From Trichococcus collinsii (lineage in GTDB: Bacteria; Bacillota; Bacilli; Lactobacillales; Aerococcaceae): DNA of 64,000 bases. The DNA lies in NCBI RefSeq assembly GCF_900107505.1, contig NZ_FNQH01000003.1:124001-188000 (forward strand). The letters are read 5' to 3'. Below, one piece after another: positions 32,603 to 41,098 of this stretch. The notes below the pieces were generated by a model. The model saw nothing but the letters and a program-made list of their open reading frames with translations. It searched no databases and was not told the origin of the DNA. A program made the position numbers and the translations under genes. Position 1 is the first letter of the stretch. Each line of letters begins with the position of its first letter.

Positions 32603-33967
32603 ATGATACTGGAAGAAAGAATTAAACAACTGAATGAAAAGAAAATAGAGATGGAGCAACCATATGTCGTCTACTGGATGCAGAGTTCACAGCGGGCAGA
32701 GTACAACCATGCTCTGGAATATGCGATCCGTCAGGCTAACCGGCTCGAGAAGCCGCTGGTCGTTTACTTCGGAATCACGGACGGCTTTCCGGAAGCCAAT
32801 GAGCGCCACTACGCATTCATGCTGGAAGGGCTGAAGGAAACGAAAGCCGCACTGGAGCAGCGCGGCATCCAAATGTTGATCCGGAAAATATCGCCGGAAC
32901 AAGGCGCTTTGGAGATTTCCGAATTGGCTGCCTTGATGGTTGTGGACCGTGGCTATCTCAGGATCGAGCGGCAATGGCGTGCTGTCTTGGCCGCGAGTAC
33001 AGAGTGTGCCGTCGTCCAGATCGAAAGTAACGTCGTCGTCCCGGTCGAACTGGCTTCTCCGAAAGAGGAGTATTCCGCCGCGACCTTGCGCTCCAAATTG
33101 AAAAAAATTCTACCGCATTGTTTGGCGCCATTGGAAGAGACCGTCTGCCAGCATCCATCCATCGCAGAGAAGCTTCCGTTCGAGGCGTATGACATTTCGG
33201 ATACCAAACTGGCCTTGGCAGGGTTGGCTATTGACCGTAGTGTCCCACGCGTTTCGGATTATATCGGCGGAACAAGTGAAGCTAAATGTTGGCTCGAGGA
33301 TTTCATCAAAAATAAATTAGCGGGGTACAGCGAACAGAAGAACCGCCCCGGCGAGTCCGTCACCTCAAACTTGAGTCCCTACCTCCATTTCGGCCAGATT
33401 TCGCCGCTCTATGTTTACCGCAGGCTGATGGGGATGGACAGCGAAAGCCAGCAGAGTTTTCTCGAAGAACTTGTCGTCAGGAGGGAATTGGCCATCAATT
33501 TTGTTTATTACAATGAACAGTACGACTCCTTCGCAGCCGTGCCGGATTGGGCCAAGAAGACGCTAGCCAAGCACTTGGCGGATGAGCGGGAATATCTGTA
33601 TTCCCTGAAGGAATTGGAAGTTGCCAAGACCCACGACGACTATTGGAATGCCGCGCAGCTGGAGATGAACCTGACCGGGAAAATGCACGGGTATATGCGG
33701 ATGTATTGGGCCAAGAAAATTCTAGAGTGGAGCAGCACACCTGAAGAAGCCTATCGCAAAGCGATTTATCTGAACAACAAGTACCTATTGGATGGTCGCG
33801 ATCCGAACGGTTTCGCCGGAGTGAGCTGGTGCTTCGGAAAACACGACCGGCCATGGGGGGAACGGGCCATCTTCGGGAATGTCCGTTTCATGAACGACAA
33901 AGGCCTGAAGCGCAAGTTCGACATGCAGCTGTATATGGATCAGGTTGCCGAACGATCACGCAAATAA
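32603..33967 (+). CDS. phr: class II-type deoxyribodipyrimidine photolyase
   Basis: A 454-residue flavoprotein that uses blue/near-UV light to split cyclobutane pyrimidine dimers. Class II features: the N-terminal YVVYWMQSSQRAEYNHALEY, the FAD domain with SNLSPYLHFGQISPLYVYRR, EELVVRRELAINFVYY, MNLTGKMHGYMRMYWAKKIL, and LLDGRDPNGFAGVSWCFGKH. Length is normal for the class. The ATG at 32603 follows a GGGGGG run; the earlier frame start at 32546 overlaps the -10. The DUF2238 gene starts 16 bases after the stop, so both are co-transcribed, and a heliorhodopsin lies 2 kb downstream. Confidence 0.93.
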   Translation: MILEERIKQLNEKKIEMEQPYVVYWMQSSQRAEYNHALEYAIRQANRLEKPLVVYFGITDGFPEANERHYAFMLEGLKETKAALEQRGIQMLIRKISPEQGALEISELAALMVVDRGYLRIERQWRAVLAASTECAVVQIESNVVVPVELASPKEEYSAATLRSKLKKILPHCLAPLEETVCQHPSIAEKLPFEAYDISDTKLALAGLAIDRSVPRVSDYIGGTSEAKCWLEDFIKNKLAGYSEQKNRPGESVTSNLSPYLHFGQISPLYVYRRLMGMDSESQQSFLEELVVRRELAINFVYYNEQYDSFAAVPDWAKKTLAKHLADEREYLYSLKELEVAKTHDDYWNAAQLEMNLTGKMHGYMRMYWAKKILEWSSTPEEAYRKAIYLNNKYLLDGRDPNGFAGVSWCFGKHDRPWGERAIFGNVRFMNDKGLKRKFDMQLYMDQVAERSRK

Positions 33968-33982
33968 AAGGGGGCGGAACGG

Positions 33983-34627
33983 ATGGCGGGAAATGGCAAC
34001 AAGGCAGAACCTTTGCATATAGCCCTTTTGGTACTTTTCGTTATAGCATACATTATTTCGGCCATACGTCCATTGGATCGGCTGGCTTGGATGGGTCAGA
34101 TGACACCTGCGCTCCTGCTCGTTTTCTTGTTGGTTGTGACTTACCGGAAGTTCCGTTTCAGCACCTTTGTCTATGTGATGGCTTTTCTGCATGCTTTGTT
34201 GTTGGTGTACGGCGCGCACTTTACCTATTCCCAGAACCCTTTGTTCAATCAGTGGAAGGAACAGTTTGGTTGGGAGCGCAATTACTTTGATCGGGTGGGG
34301 CATTTCGCCCAAGGTTTCGTGCCGGCTTTTTTGGCCAAGGAGTTTCTGTTGCGGGGCGGTTATGTCAAGAAGAGCAAAATGTTGACTCTCATCGTCATCC
34401 TGTCCTGTCTGGGCTTCAGCGCAGCCTACGAACTGAGCGAATTCGCGGTCGTCAAAATTATGGATGTGCCCGCCGATGCTGTGATGGGGACGCAGGGTGA
34501 CGCATTCGACAGCCTTTGGGATATGATTTGGGCATTGATCGGTGCGAGTCTGGCGTTATTTGTGTTCGGACCGTTCCACGACAGCCAAATGGAAAAGATG
34601 GGAGATTCCGATAGACCTCTCTGTTAG
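33983..34627 (+). CDS. DUF2238 (YjdF-type) membrane protein
   Basis: A 214-residue polytopic protein with about six hydrophobic segments. It matches the YjdF/DUF2238 inner-membrane family by the conserved FDRVGHFAQGFVPAFLAKEF and the acidic AYELSEFAVVKI...GTQGDAFDSLWDM blocks; the His, Glu and Asp at membrane edges are conserved in the family. No function is established. Its gene is tightly coupled to the photolyase gene (16-base gap), which suggests a role in the response to light or DNA damage, but this is context only. Confidence 0.82.
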   Translation: MAGNGNKAEPLHIALLVLFVIAYIISAIRPLDRLAWMGQMTPALLLVFLLVVTYRKFRFSTFVYVMAFLHALLLVYGAHFTYSQNPLFNQWKEQFGWERNYFDRVGHFAQGFVPAFLAKEFLLRGGYVKKSKMLTLIVILSCLGFSAAYELSEFAVVKIMDVPADAVMGTQGDAFDSLWDMIWALIGASLALFVFGPFHDSQMEKMGDSDRPLC

Positions 34628-34647
34628 CCATATCTGGGCTGTTGGCC

Positions 34648-34653
34648 TATAAT
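34648..34653 (+). promoter_or_regulatory. -10 candidate before the His-rich protein gene
   Basis: TATAAT in the 97-base gap between the DUF2238 and DUF6448-like genes. It may give a second transcript for the exported protein and signal peptidase. The -35 is weak. Confidence 0.45.
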
Positions 34654-34724
34654 GAAGTTGAAGCTGAGGTTGGAGCAGTGTGACAATTCTATTTTGTTGT
34701 ATTTGCGAGAAGGAGGAAACTGAA

Positions 34725-35315
34725 ATGGAAATGATGCTGGTAATTGCAGCCGTTGTATTTTTTAGTGTTCTTTTTGTACCTGTGAAAGCAAAAGCACATT
34801 GCGATACCATGGATGGGCCTACAGCTGTTGACGGAAAGCGAGCACTGGAGACCTGCAACATTAATTATGCGTTAAAATGGATCCTTCCGGAGCAAGAGGG
34901 GGAACTGAAGGAAATCTTCGCCTTGAGCAGTAAGGTCAGGGCACTCGGGCCGGATGCCAAGGAATTGGCGGACAGATATTTTCTTGAGAATCTTGTCAGA
35001 ATTCATCGGGCCGGGGAAGGAGCCTTCTATGAAGGGCTGAAGCCTTCGGGAACCCCCATCGATGAAAAAGTTGCAGCAGCCGATAAATGTATAGAAGTAG
35101 GGAACTTATCTCCATTAGAAGGGCTGTTGTCCCATGAAGAAATCCATGGACTGGAAGGGAAATTCAAAAAAGCTTTGTCACTGAAAGAATTCGATGTGGA
35201 TGACGTGGAAGCTGGGAGAGCTTACATAGAAGCTTATGTCGATTTCTTCAAGACGGTGGAAGGTGAACACCATGTACATAAACACGATCATGGCCATACT
35301 GCGCACCCGCACTGA
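34725..35315 (+). CDS. exported His-rich protein (DUF6448-like)
   Basis: A 196-residue exported protein. Residues 1-24 are a signal peptide ending AKA, so the mature protein would begin with His25 in HCDTMDGPT. The body is helical (ALKWILPEQEGELKEIF, DRYFLENLVRIHRAGEGAFY) and the C-terminus is a metal-binding-like tail (HHVHKHDHGHTAHPH). It resembles the family labelled DUF6448, of unknown function. N-terminal His, Cys and the His tail suggest copper, zinc or nickel binding (inference). The 3' end overlaps the signal peptidase gene by 44 bases. Start: ATG after an AAGGAGG site. Confidence 0.78.
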   Translation: MEMMLVIAAVVFFSVLFVPVKAKAHCDTMDGPTAVDGKRALETCNINYALKWILPEQEGELKEIFALSSKVRALGPDAKELADRYFLENLVRIHRAGEGAFYEGLKPSGTPIDEKVAAADKCIEVGNLSPLEGLLSHEEIHGLEGKFKKALSLKEFDVDDVEAGRAYIEAYVDFFKTVEGEHHVHKHDHGHTAHPH

Positions 35316-35808
35316 TTTGGAACAGGGCTTTCTGTATATTTCTCTGACTATTGCCGCCATTTTCGCCGCCGTACTCGTCCGAAAACATCTATTTTTCCTT
35401 ACGGTGGTGCAGTCCGATTCGATGTATCCCGCTCTGCGCCCGAAGGATTGGGGAGTCACACTTCGCATCCATGATGCAATGGAAATCAAAAGAGGCGACA
35501 TCCTCGTTTTTTATTCTGATGAACTTAAGGATATGTTGATAAAAAGGGTCATCGGATTTCCGCATGACCATATCATATGTGAACGTGATGGCGCTGTTTA
35601 CGTCAACGGAAATAAATTGGAAGAACCCTATCTCAAGCAAACTGAAGGGAAAAGATCGGAATATCGGGTGCCTACAGGTAAGTATTTTTTGTTGGGGGAC
35701 AATAGAGCACTTTCATATGATAGTCGTTCCTTCCTTGATCCGTTCATTTCAGAACAGGCTATCCAAGGAAGAATCATTTTCTCCCTCGTGCCATTCCGAA
35801 AAATGTAA
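35272..35808 (+). CDS. lepB: signal peptidase I
   Basis: A 178-residue type I signal peptidase with one N-terminal membrane segment. The catalytic Ser is in QSDSMYPAL, the general-base Lys in LIKRVIGFPHD, and the C-terminal box is GDNRALSYDSR. It cleaves signal peptides at the outer membrane face. The gene starts inside the end of the His-rich exported protein gene, which is unusual for a housekeeping lepB and suggests a dedicated peptidase, or at least linked expression. The ATG at 35272 follows GGAAGGTG. Confidence 0.9.
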   Translation: MYINTIMAILRTRTDLEQGFLYISLTIAAIFAAVLVRKHLFFLTVVQSDSMYPALRPKDWGVTLRIHDAMEIKRGDILVFYSDELKDMLIKRVIGFPHDHIICERDGAVYVNGNKLEEPYLKQTEGKRSEYRVPTGKYFLLGDNRALSYDSRSFLDPFISEQAIQGRIIFSLVPFRKM

Positions 35809-35829
35809 TCGGAACGATTTCATATTAAC

Positions 35830-35858
35830 TTGATAAGGTCTCGATTAGGACGTTTATT
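35830..35858 (+). promoter_or_regulatory. promoter of the heliorhodopsin gene
   Basis: TTGATA (35830-35835), a 17-base spacer and TTTATT (35853-35858), 35 bases before the ATG. The gene can thus be expressed alone or by read-through. Confidence 0.6.
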
Positions 35859-35892
35859 GCATCAAACATTAGAGAAAGAAAGGTGTATTATC

Positions 35893-36684
35893 ATGAAAGA
35901 GATCACGACAGAAAAACTACGACGCTTCAATCTGATCATGGGTGGACTCCATCTGGTCCAAGGGATTGCGATGCTTTTTTTGGCAACGAACGTCATCCAG
36001 AAAATCGGTGAGTTCAGTCCTGAAATCAGCCAATTCTATTTATCCTTCAATCCCGAAACGCGCTCGCTGGAAACAGCCTCGCGTGTCCTTTTCGAATTGC
36101 CGTTCGGTATTCTGGTCGCTTCGTTCTTGTTCATTTCCGCAATTGCGCATGCCTTGATTTCCATTCCGAAAAAGCTAAATGCGGTCTATAATGCCGATTT
36201 GGCCAAGGGCATCAACAAATTCCGCTGGTTTGAATACGCGCTCAGTTCATCGATTATGATAGTCCTGATTGCGACCTTGTTCGGCATCTACGATATTGCA
36301 TCACTCATTCTGATCTTTATTGTGAATGCCACAATGAATCTCTTCGGACTCGTGATGGAGCAGCTGAATGCGGGACATTCAAAAGATAATATCCAATGGG
36401 GACCCTTCATTTGGGGCTCGATCGCCGGAATCGCGCCATGGATCGCCATCCTGCTTTACATGTTCGGGACCGGCAATTTCGGTGAGGTGCCTTGGTTTGT
36501 CTGGGCAATCGTCGGCACTTATTTCATTGCGTTCAATACTTTCCCGATCAATATGATTTTGCAGTACAAGAAAGTAGGGAAATGGGCGGACTACCTCTAC
36601 GGGGAGCGTGTTTATATTGTTCTGAGTCTGGTTGCGAAATCAATCCTCGCTTGGCTCGTGCTTTTCGGAGCGATGCAGCCATAA
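35893..36684 (+). CDS. heliorhodopsin
   Basis: A 263-residue seven-helix retinal protein. Heliorhodopsin features: the retinal Schiff-base Lys249 in helix 7 (SLVAKSILAWLV), the counter-ion Glu114 in helix 3 within FRWFEYALSSSIMI, and His20 and His86 matching the two conserved internal histidines. Heliorhodopsins sit with the N-terminus inside the cell, opposite to other rhodopsins; most do not pump ions and have slow photocycles, fitting a sensor or regulator. I recall work on a Trichococcus member reporting interaction with a photolyase; the photolyase gene is 2 kb upstream here. No retinal-making oxygenase is in the window, so retinal may be taken up. Start: ATG after an AAAGG site. Confidence 0.93.
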   Translation: MKEITTEKLRRFNLIMGGLHLVQGIAMLFLATNVIQKIGEFSPEISQFYLSFNPETRSLETASRVLFELPFGILVASFLFISAIAHALISIPKKLNAVYNADLAKGINKFRWFEYALSSSIMIVLIATLFGIYDIASLILIFIVNATMNLFGLVMEQLNAGHSKDNIQWGPFIWGSIAGIAPWIAILLYMFGTGNFGEVPWFVWAIVGTYFIAFNTFPINMILQYKKVGKWADYLYGERVYIVLSLVAKSILAWLVLFGAMQP

Positions 36685-36827
36685 TGCAGGCAAGTTTCAG
36701 GCGACATCCTTTACCATAATAATACAAAATGTTTCGATCCAATTTACAAATAAAGTGTATATTGAAGGTATGGAGGAAGTGTAATTTATTTCTGTTTTGC
36801 TTATATTCGAATGATCACGCTTCAGCC

Positions 36828-36888
36828 GGACAGGTTGGGCGTCCACCAGAAAGCTTCTGATGGATGCCCAACCTGTCCGTTTTTTTTT
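36828..36888 (+). terminator. strong terminator of the light cluster
   Basis: Thirteen perfect pairs, GGACAGGTTGGGC (36828-36840) with GCCCAACCTGTCC (36866-36878), an inner CAGAA/TTCTG stem, then nine T after one G. Confidence 0.9.
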
Positions 36889-36912
36889 CAGTTTTCAACC
36901 AAAATGACATTA

Positions 36913-36942
36913 TTGGCAATAGTGGGGGACAAGGGCTACAAT
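36913..36942 (+). promoter_or_regulatory. promoter of the helix-hairpin-helix gene
   Basis: TTGGCA (36913-36918), an 18-base spacer and TACAAT (36937-36942), 43 bases before the ATG. Confidence 0.6.
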
Positions 36943-36984
36943 GGTTCTGAAGAAGAAGGGATCAAAGTGAGGGGGAAAATAAAA

Positions 36985-37233
36985 ATGAAAGAACTGCAGC
37001 AAATTCCCGGCATCGGGCCGAAGATGGCGGCTACGCTTGTTTCTTTGGGGATAAATACAATCGCGGACCTGCGCGACAAGGACCCGCAGGAACTATATGA
37101 GCGTTTGAACAGGATAACCGGTCAGCGGCAAGATCCCTGTGTACTGTACACTTTCCGCTGCGCTATCTATTATGCGACCGAACCGCATCCAGAACCGGAA
37201 AAGCTGAAATGGTGGAACTGGAAAGACAAATAG
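36985..37233 (+). CDS. helix-hairpin-helix protein (Cdd1/pathogenicity-locus family)
   Basis: An 82-residue cytosolic protein. The N-terminal helix-hairpin-helix, LQQIPGIGPKMAATLVSLGI, is a non-specific DNA-binding unit as in DNA repair proteins. The rest, with DPQELYERLNRITGQRQDPC and TFRCAIYYA, matches the small family named after the Clostridioides difficile Cdd1 gene. Its function is unknown; two cysteines are conserved. The ATG has a GAGGGGG site; an upstream in-frame ATG at 36811 lies across the terminator and is rejected. Confidence 0.82.
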   Translation: MKELQQIPGIGPKMAATLVSLGINTIADLRDKDPQELYERLNRITGQRQDPCVLYTFRCAIYYATEPHPEPEKLKWWNWKDK

Positions 37234-37251
37234 GTCAGCTAAAATGTCTTC

Positions 37252-37280
37252 TTTACTATGCATACCTGTAGGGGTATAAT
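37252..37280 (+). promoter_or_regulatory. promoter of the AhpD-like gene
   Basis: TTTACT (37252-37257), a 17-base spacer and TATAAT (37275-37280). Confidence 0.65.
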
Positions 37281-37326
37281 TGTTTTTAACAAATCTGGCG
37301 AGGCTTACAGGGTAAAGGAGACAACA

Positions 37327-37920
37327 ATGGCGCAGGAATTCTACAAGAAAATATACTCGGTGGGGGAATTTTATTCAATTTTGTATGATGGAGTCCGCAC
37401 AATGAAATACATGATCAAGGCCAAAAAGAAAAACGAATTGAGTCCGGAATTCATCGAGAGAATCATGTTGGGCGTGACGGAAGTCAACGGCTGTGAAGTC
37501 TGTTCCTATGCACACACGAAAATGGCTCTCGAGCAAGGGATGACTGCGGAAGAAATCCAGAAATTGTTGGCGGGATCCGCTGACAAAATCCCTGTAGAGG
37601 AAATGCCTGCGTACCTTTTCGCCCAGCATTTTGCGGACAGAAGAGGGTATCCGACGGAAGAATCCTGGGATCGGATCGTCTCTCTTTATGGGGAAGACAA
37701 GGCGAAAGGAATTTTGGGTGCCGTTCGAGCCATTATGGTCGGCAATGCGCACGGCATCGCAATCAGTGCCTTTATGAGCCGGTTGAAAGGCAAAGCAGTA
37801 AAAAAGAGCAGTTTGGTGTATGAATTAACGATGATGCTCAGTATCATCGTCTATCTGCCGCTGGTCTTGATCCAAGCGATGATGGACGGCCTATTCAAGA
37901 GACCGATAATCACTTTCTGA
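37327..37920 (+). CDS. carboxymuconolactone decarboxylase/AhpD-like protein
   Basis: A 197-residue helical protein. The AhpD core is visible: ERIMLGVTEVNGCEVCSYAH, with the CxxC and following His of the alkylhydroperoxidase active site, then KMALEQGMTAEEIQKLLAG. The family includes AhpD peroxidase partners and CMD enzymes; the intact CxxC...H favours a peroxidatic or thiol-redox role. A C-terminal hydrophobic segment (LTMMLSIIVYLPLVLIQAMM) suggests membrane association, which is less common. Start: ATG after AAAGGAG. Confidence 0.83.
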   Translation: MAQEFYKKIYSVGEFYSILYDGVRTMKYMIKAKKKNELSPEFIERIMLGVTEVNGCEVCSYAHTKMALEQGMTAEEIQKLLAGSADKIPVEEMPAYLFAQHFADRRGYPTEESWDRIVSLYGEDKAKGILGAVRAIMVGNAHGIAISAFMSRLKGKAVKKSSLVYELTMMLSIIVYLPLVLIQAMMDGLFKRPIITF

Positions 37921-37966
37921 GGACACAGCTGAACTAAAATCATTCTGTTTGTGGATAACGAAAAAA

Positions 37967-38010
37967 ATAAGCTGTGGAAAACCATTTTTAATGGCTTTTC
38001 CACAGCTTAT
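37967..38010. terminator. bidirectional terminator
   Basis: ATAAGCTGTGGAAAA (37967-37981) pairs with TTTTCCACAGCTTAT (37996-38010); the minus-strand tail is T-rich. It ends both the AhpD-like gene and the nadABC operon. Confidence 0.85.
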
Positions 38011-38037
38011 CTGCGTTTTAATGGGTATAACTTTCCG

Positions 38038-38874
38038 TCAGATCCGTTTCAGGTTCTTCAGCGACAAATCGAGGATCGCCGAAGAGTGGGTCAGGGCGCC
38101 TGATGAAAGGTAATCCACACCGGTGTCGCGCAAGGCGGCGATGTTTTCAGCGGTGAGATTGCCAGAGCACTCCACCAAGGCACGCCCGTCAATCAAACGG
38201 ACGGCTTCCTTCATCTCCGCCGGGGTCATATTATCCAGCATGATGATGTCGGACCTCGCCTCGAGCGCTTCTTTGACCATATCCAAGTTTTCCACCTCGA
38301 CTTCAATCTTATGCACAAAAGAAGCATATTCCCGCGCCGCAGCGACTGCCTGCTTGATGCCGCCTGCCGCAGCGATGTGGTTGTCCTTCAGCATAACGCC
38401 GTCGGACAGGCTGAACCGGTGGTTGCTACCGCCGCCGACCTTCACGGCATATTTCTCGAAAATCCGGTTGTTCGGTGTCGTCTTGCGGGTGTCGAGCAGC
38501 GTGATGCCGCTGCCTTCAAGCAAGTCGACGATTTTGCGGGTATGCGTGGCGATGCCGCTCATGCGCTGGAGATAATTCAGGGCGGTGCGTTCGCCGGACA
38601 GGATGACGCGTATATCGCCGATCACTTCAGCCAAAAGATCTCCCGATTTGACGGCATCTCCTTCCTGGAAATGGAAAAACACTTCGGTCGTGTCGTCGAG
38701 GAGGGCAAAGGTCCTGGCGAAGACGTCAAGCCCCGCAATGATGCCGTCCTGTTTGCACAACAGTTGGGCCTTGCCTTTTGTGTAGGCTGTGATGATGGCG
38801 TTGGTCGAGAGATCCTCGGTTGGGATATCCTCGTCGAGCGCCGCCAAAATCAGGCGATCCATATTACTTTGCAT
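38038..38874 (-). CDS. nadC: nicotinate-nucleotide pyrophosphorylase (carboxylating)
   Basis: A 278-residue quinolinate phosphoribosyltransferase, the third step of de novo NAD synthesis: quinolinate plus PRPP gives nicotinate mononucleotide and CO2. Seen: LDEDIPTEDLSTNAI at the start, SGERTALNYLQRMSGIAT, LDTRKTTPNNRIFEKYAVKV, and GGSNHRFSLSDGVMLKDNH, all with the family's Arg/Lys/His substrate contacts. Last gene of nadA-nadB-nadC; it overlaps nadB by 11 bases. Cytosolic. Confidence 0.95.
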   Translation of the reverse strand: MQSNMDRLILAALDEDIPTEDLSTNAIITAYTKGKAQLLCKQDGIIAGLDVFARTFALLDDTTEVFFHFQEGDAVKSGDLLAEVIGDIRVILSGERTALNYLQRMSGIATHTRKIVDLLEGSGITLLDTRKTTPNNRIFEKYAVKVGGGSNHRFSLSDGVMLKDNHIAAAGGIKQAVAAAREYASFVHKIEVEVENLDMVKEALEARSDIIMLDNMTPAEMKEAVRLIDGRALVECSGNLTAENIAALRDTGVDYLSSGALTHSSAILDLSLKNLKRI

Positions 38875-40144
38875 GGGCTTCCTCCTCTATTCCGATTAAT
38901 TCTAATAGATTTCTTGTAGCTTCATTCAAGCCATCCGTGATGGATCGGGCATCCGGTTCGGGAAAAGGATAAGGAAGTGCGCGTTGGAATTCCGCATCGA
39001 TGGCTTGGGCAGCACGTTTACTGAACACCAAGCTTTCCAGCAACGAATTGCTCGCCAAGCGGTTTTTCCCGTGCACGCCGTTGCAACTCGTTTCCCCTGC
39101 GGCATACAGATTAGCCATCGAAGTCTTGCTCTGCAGATCGACTTCGATGCCGCCCATGAAGTAATGCTGGGCGGGCACGACCGGGATATAATCCTCGGTC
39201 AGATCATAGCCCTCCTGCAGGCAGTGGGCGTGGATTCCCGGGAACCTTTCGGAGATCGACCCTTCTATGTGGCCTTTCAAAAGCATCCGGACATAGGGCA
39301 AACGGTCCTTCTCCATCTGGGCATAAATTTCTTTCGTAAGCAGGTCGCGCGGCAACAGTTCATCAGCGAAACGTTGACCGTCTTTGCCGACAAGGATGGC
39401 GCCTTCCCCACGCAGCGATTCCGACATCAGGAAAGCTCTCCCCAAACGGCCTGTATACAAAGAAGTCGGATGAATCTGGACATAATTCATGTCCTTGACG
39501 CGGACGCTATGCCTCAGCGCGACGGCGATGGCGTCGCCGGTCAAATGCGCAAAGTTGGTCGATTTGCTGAACAGGCCGCCGATGCCGCCAGTGGCAAGCA
39601 GCGTGTTCTGAGCGTAGAAATTGGAAAGATTACCGGACTGGTCGCGGAGCACTGCACCATAGCAACGGTCGTCGGCAACCAAAAGATCGACAAGCGTGCT
39701 GCTTTCCAGAATGGACACATTTTTCTGTTCCTTGATCCGGGCAATCAGTTTGCTGTTGATTTCCTTGCCGGTCATATCTTTGCAATGCAGGATCCGAGCT
39801 CTGGAGTGGGCGCCTTCTTTGGTGTAGGAGAAGCCATCCCCCTTTTTGTCGAAGGCGACGCCCAAACCGATAAGATCGCTGATGATTTCCCGCGAGGAGC
39901 GGATCATGGCTACGACGGCTGCTTCGTTGTTTTCGTAGTGGCCGGCACGCAATGTGTCCTCCATAAATGGCTCGAAGTCCATTTTATCTCGCTGGACGCA
40001 GATGCCGCCCTGGGCAAGGAAGGAATCGTTCTCCTCCAAAGTACCTTTGGTGACGATCAGAATTTTTTTGTCTTTGCTGAGGTTGAGGGCTGCAAAGAGT
40101 CCGGCAACACCGGTTCCGACGATAAGGACATCATAGTTGCGCAT
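38864..40144 (-). CDS. nadB: L-aspartate oxidase
   Basis: A 426-residue flavoenzyme that oxidises L-aspartate to iminoaspartate for quinolinate synthase. Seen: FAD site VGTGVAGLFAALNLS, LAQGGICVQRD, the active-site region HPTSLY and GEGAILVGKDGQRF, HYFMGGIEVD, and HGKNRLASNSLLESLVF. It is about 100 residues shorter than E. coli NadB because the C-terminal helical domain is cut back, which is common in Firmicutes. It overlaps nadA by 14 bases. Confidence 0.95.
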   Translation of the reverse strand: MRNYDVLIVGTGVAGLFAALNLSKDKKILIVTKGTLEENDSFLAQGGICVQRDKMDFEPFMEDTLRAGHYENNEAAVVAMIRSSREIISDLIGLGVAFDKKGDGFSYTKEGAHSRARILHCKDMTGKEINSKLIARIKEQKNVSILESSTLVDLLVADDRCYGAVLRDQSGNLSNFYAQNTLLATGGIGGLFSKSTNFAHLTGDAIAVALRHSVRVKDMNYVQIHPTSLYTGRLGRAFLMSESLRGEGAILVGKDGQRFADELLPRDLLTKEIYAQMEKDRLPYVRMLLKGHIEGSISERFPGIHAHCLQEGYDLTEDYIPVVPAQHYFMGGIEVDLQSKTSMANLYAAGETSCNGVHGKNRLASNSLLESLVFSKRAAQAIDAEFQRALPYPFPEPDARSITDGLNEATRNLLELIGIEEEAHAK

Positions 40145-41060
40145 GGGTCTTCACCTCGGCCAATTTCATCATCCGTTCCAGCGGTTGCAGTCCTTTTGCA
40201 CGCAACGATTCATCCATTTCCACTGCAGGTTCGAAAGTCTCCAGAGCGTAGATGATTTTCTCCAGGGTATTCAGTTTCATATCGGGACAGACCTGACCGA
40301 CTGAAGGGGCATGGAACCTTTTGCCGGGTGAACGTTTTTCCATTTCATGGATGACGCCGATTTCCGTGCAGATGATGAAATCCTGGGCTGGATTCTTTTC
40401 GCTATAGGCGACGAGGTCCGACGTGCTTCCGACAAAGTCCGCCAAATCAAGGATCTCTTCCTTGCATTCTGGATGCGCCAGAATTTCAGCTTGCGGTAGG
40501 TCACGCTTCATCTTCAGAACATCGGGAACGCGGATACTGGTATGGATCGGGCAGTATCCGTCATTGAAAAGAAACGTCTTTTCCGGGAGCTGATGGGAAA
40601 TGTATCTGCCTAGGTGCTCGTCGGGAATGAAATAAATGTAGCGGTTGGGAAGGGCAGCGATGACGTTTTTCGCATTTGATGAAGTGACGCAGACATCGGC
40701 GTGGGCCTTGATTTCGGCGGTGGAATTGATGTAGCAGACAACAGCCACATCTTCGTAAGTTTCACGGATTTTCTGGATGTCGCGGATTTTGACCATGTGA
40801 GCCATAGGGCAATCTGCCTTCAGATCAGGCATCAGGACGACTTTATCCGGATTCAGCATCTTCGCGCTTTCGCCCATGAAGGCGACGCCGCAGAAAACGA
40901 TCACTTTTTCCGTGACCTGTGCTGCAATTTTGCTCAAATAGTACGAATCCCCGATAAAATCTGCGATATCTTGAACGGCTCCAGGAACGTAGTAGTGTGC
41001 GAGAATGACGGCATCTTTTTCTGCTTTCAGCTGCAATATTCTTTCCGTAAGTTCATCCAT
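40131..41060 (-). CDS. nadA: quinolinate synthase A
   Basis: A 309-residue 4Fe-4S enzyme that condenses iminoaspartate with dihydroxyacetone phosphate to quinolinate. Seen: AHYYVPGAVQDIADFIGDSY, MPDLKADCPMAHM (Cys84), INSTAEIKAHADVCVTSSNA, HPECKEEI and SVGQVCPDMKLNTL, giving the conserved cysteines for the cluster. The ATG at 41060 follows AAGGGG; the earlier in-frame start at 41108 is in the promoter. First gene of the operon, read from the promoter/operator at 41099-41137. Confidence 0.94.
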   Translation of the reverse strand: MDELTERILQLKAEKDAVILAHYYVPGAVQDIADFIGDSYYLSKIAAQVTEKVIVFCGVAFMGESAKMLNPDKVVLMPDLKADCPMAHMVKIRDIQKIRETYEDVAVVCYINSTAEIKAHADVCVTSSNAKNVIAALPNRYIYFIPDEHLGRYISHQLPEKTFLFNDGYCPIHTSIRVPDVLKMKRDLPQAEILAHPECKEEILDLADFVGSTSDLVAYSEKNPAQDFIICTEIGVIHEMEKRSPGKRFHAPSVGQVCPDMKLNTLEKIIYALETFEPAVEMDESLRAKGLQPLERMMKLAEVKTHAQL

Positions 41061-41098
41061 TGTTGCGACCCCTTTTTTGTGATAGTTTAATGAAAATG

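Noticed and set aside
36811-36984. 58-residue extension of the Cdd1-like protein
   Set aside because: It would read through the strong terminator hairpin at 36828-36888; the ATG at 36985 has its own ribosome site and promoter.
38984-40255. 423-codon open frame on the plus strand
   Set aside because: It lies entirely opposite nadB, has no family pattern and is a by-product of the codon use of nadB.
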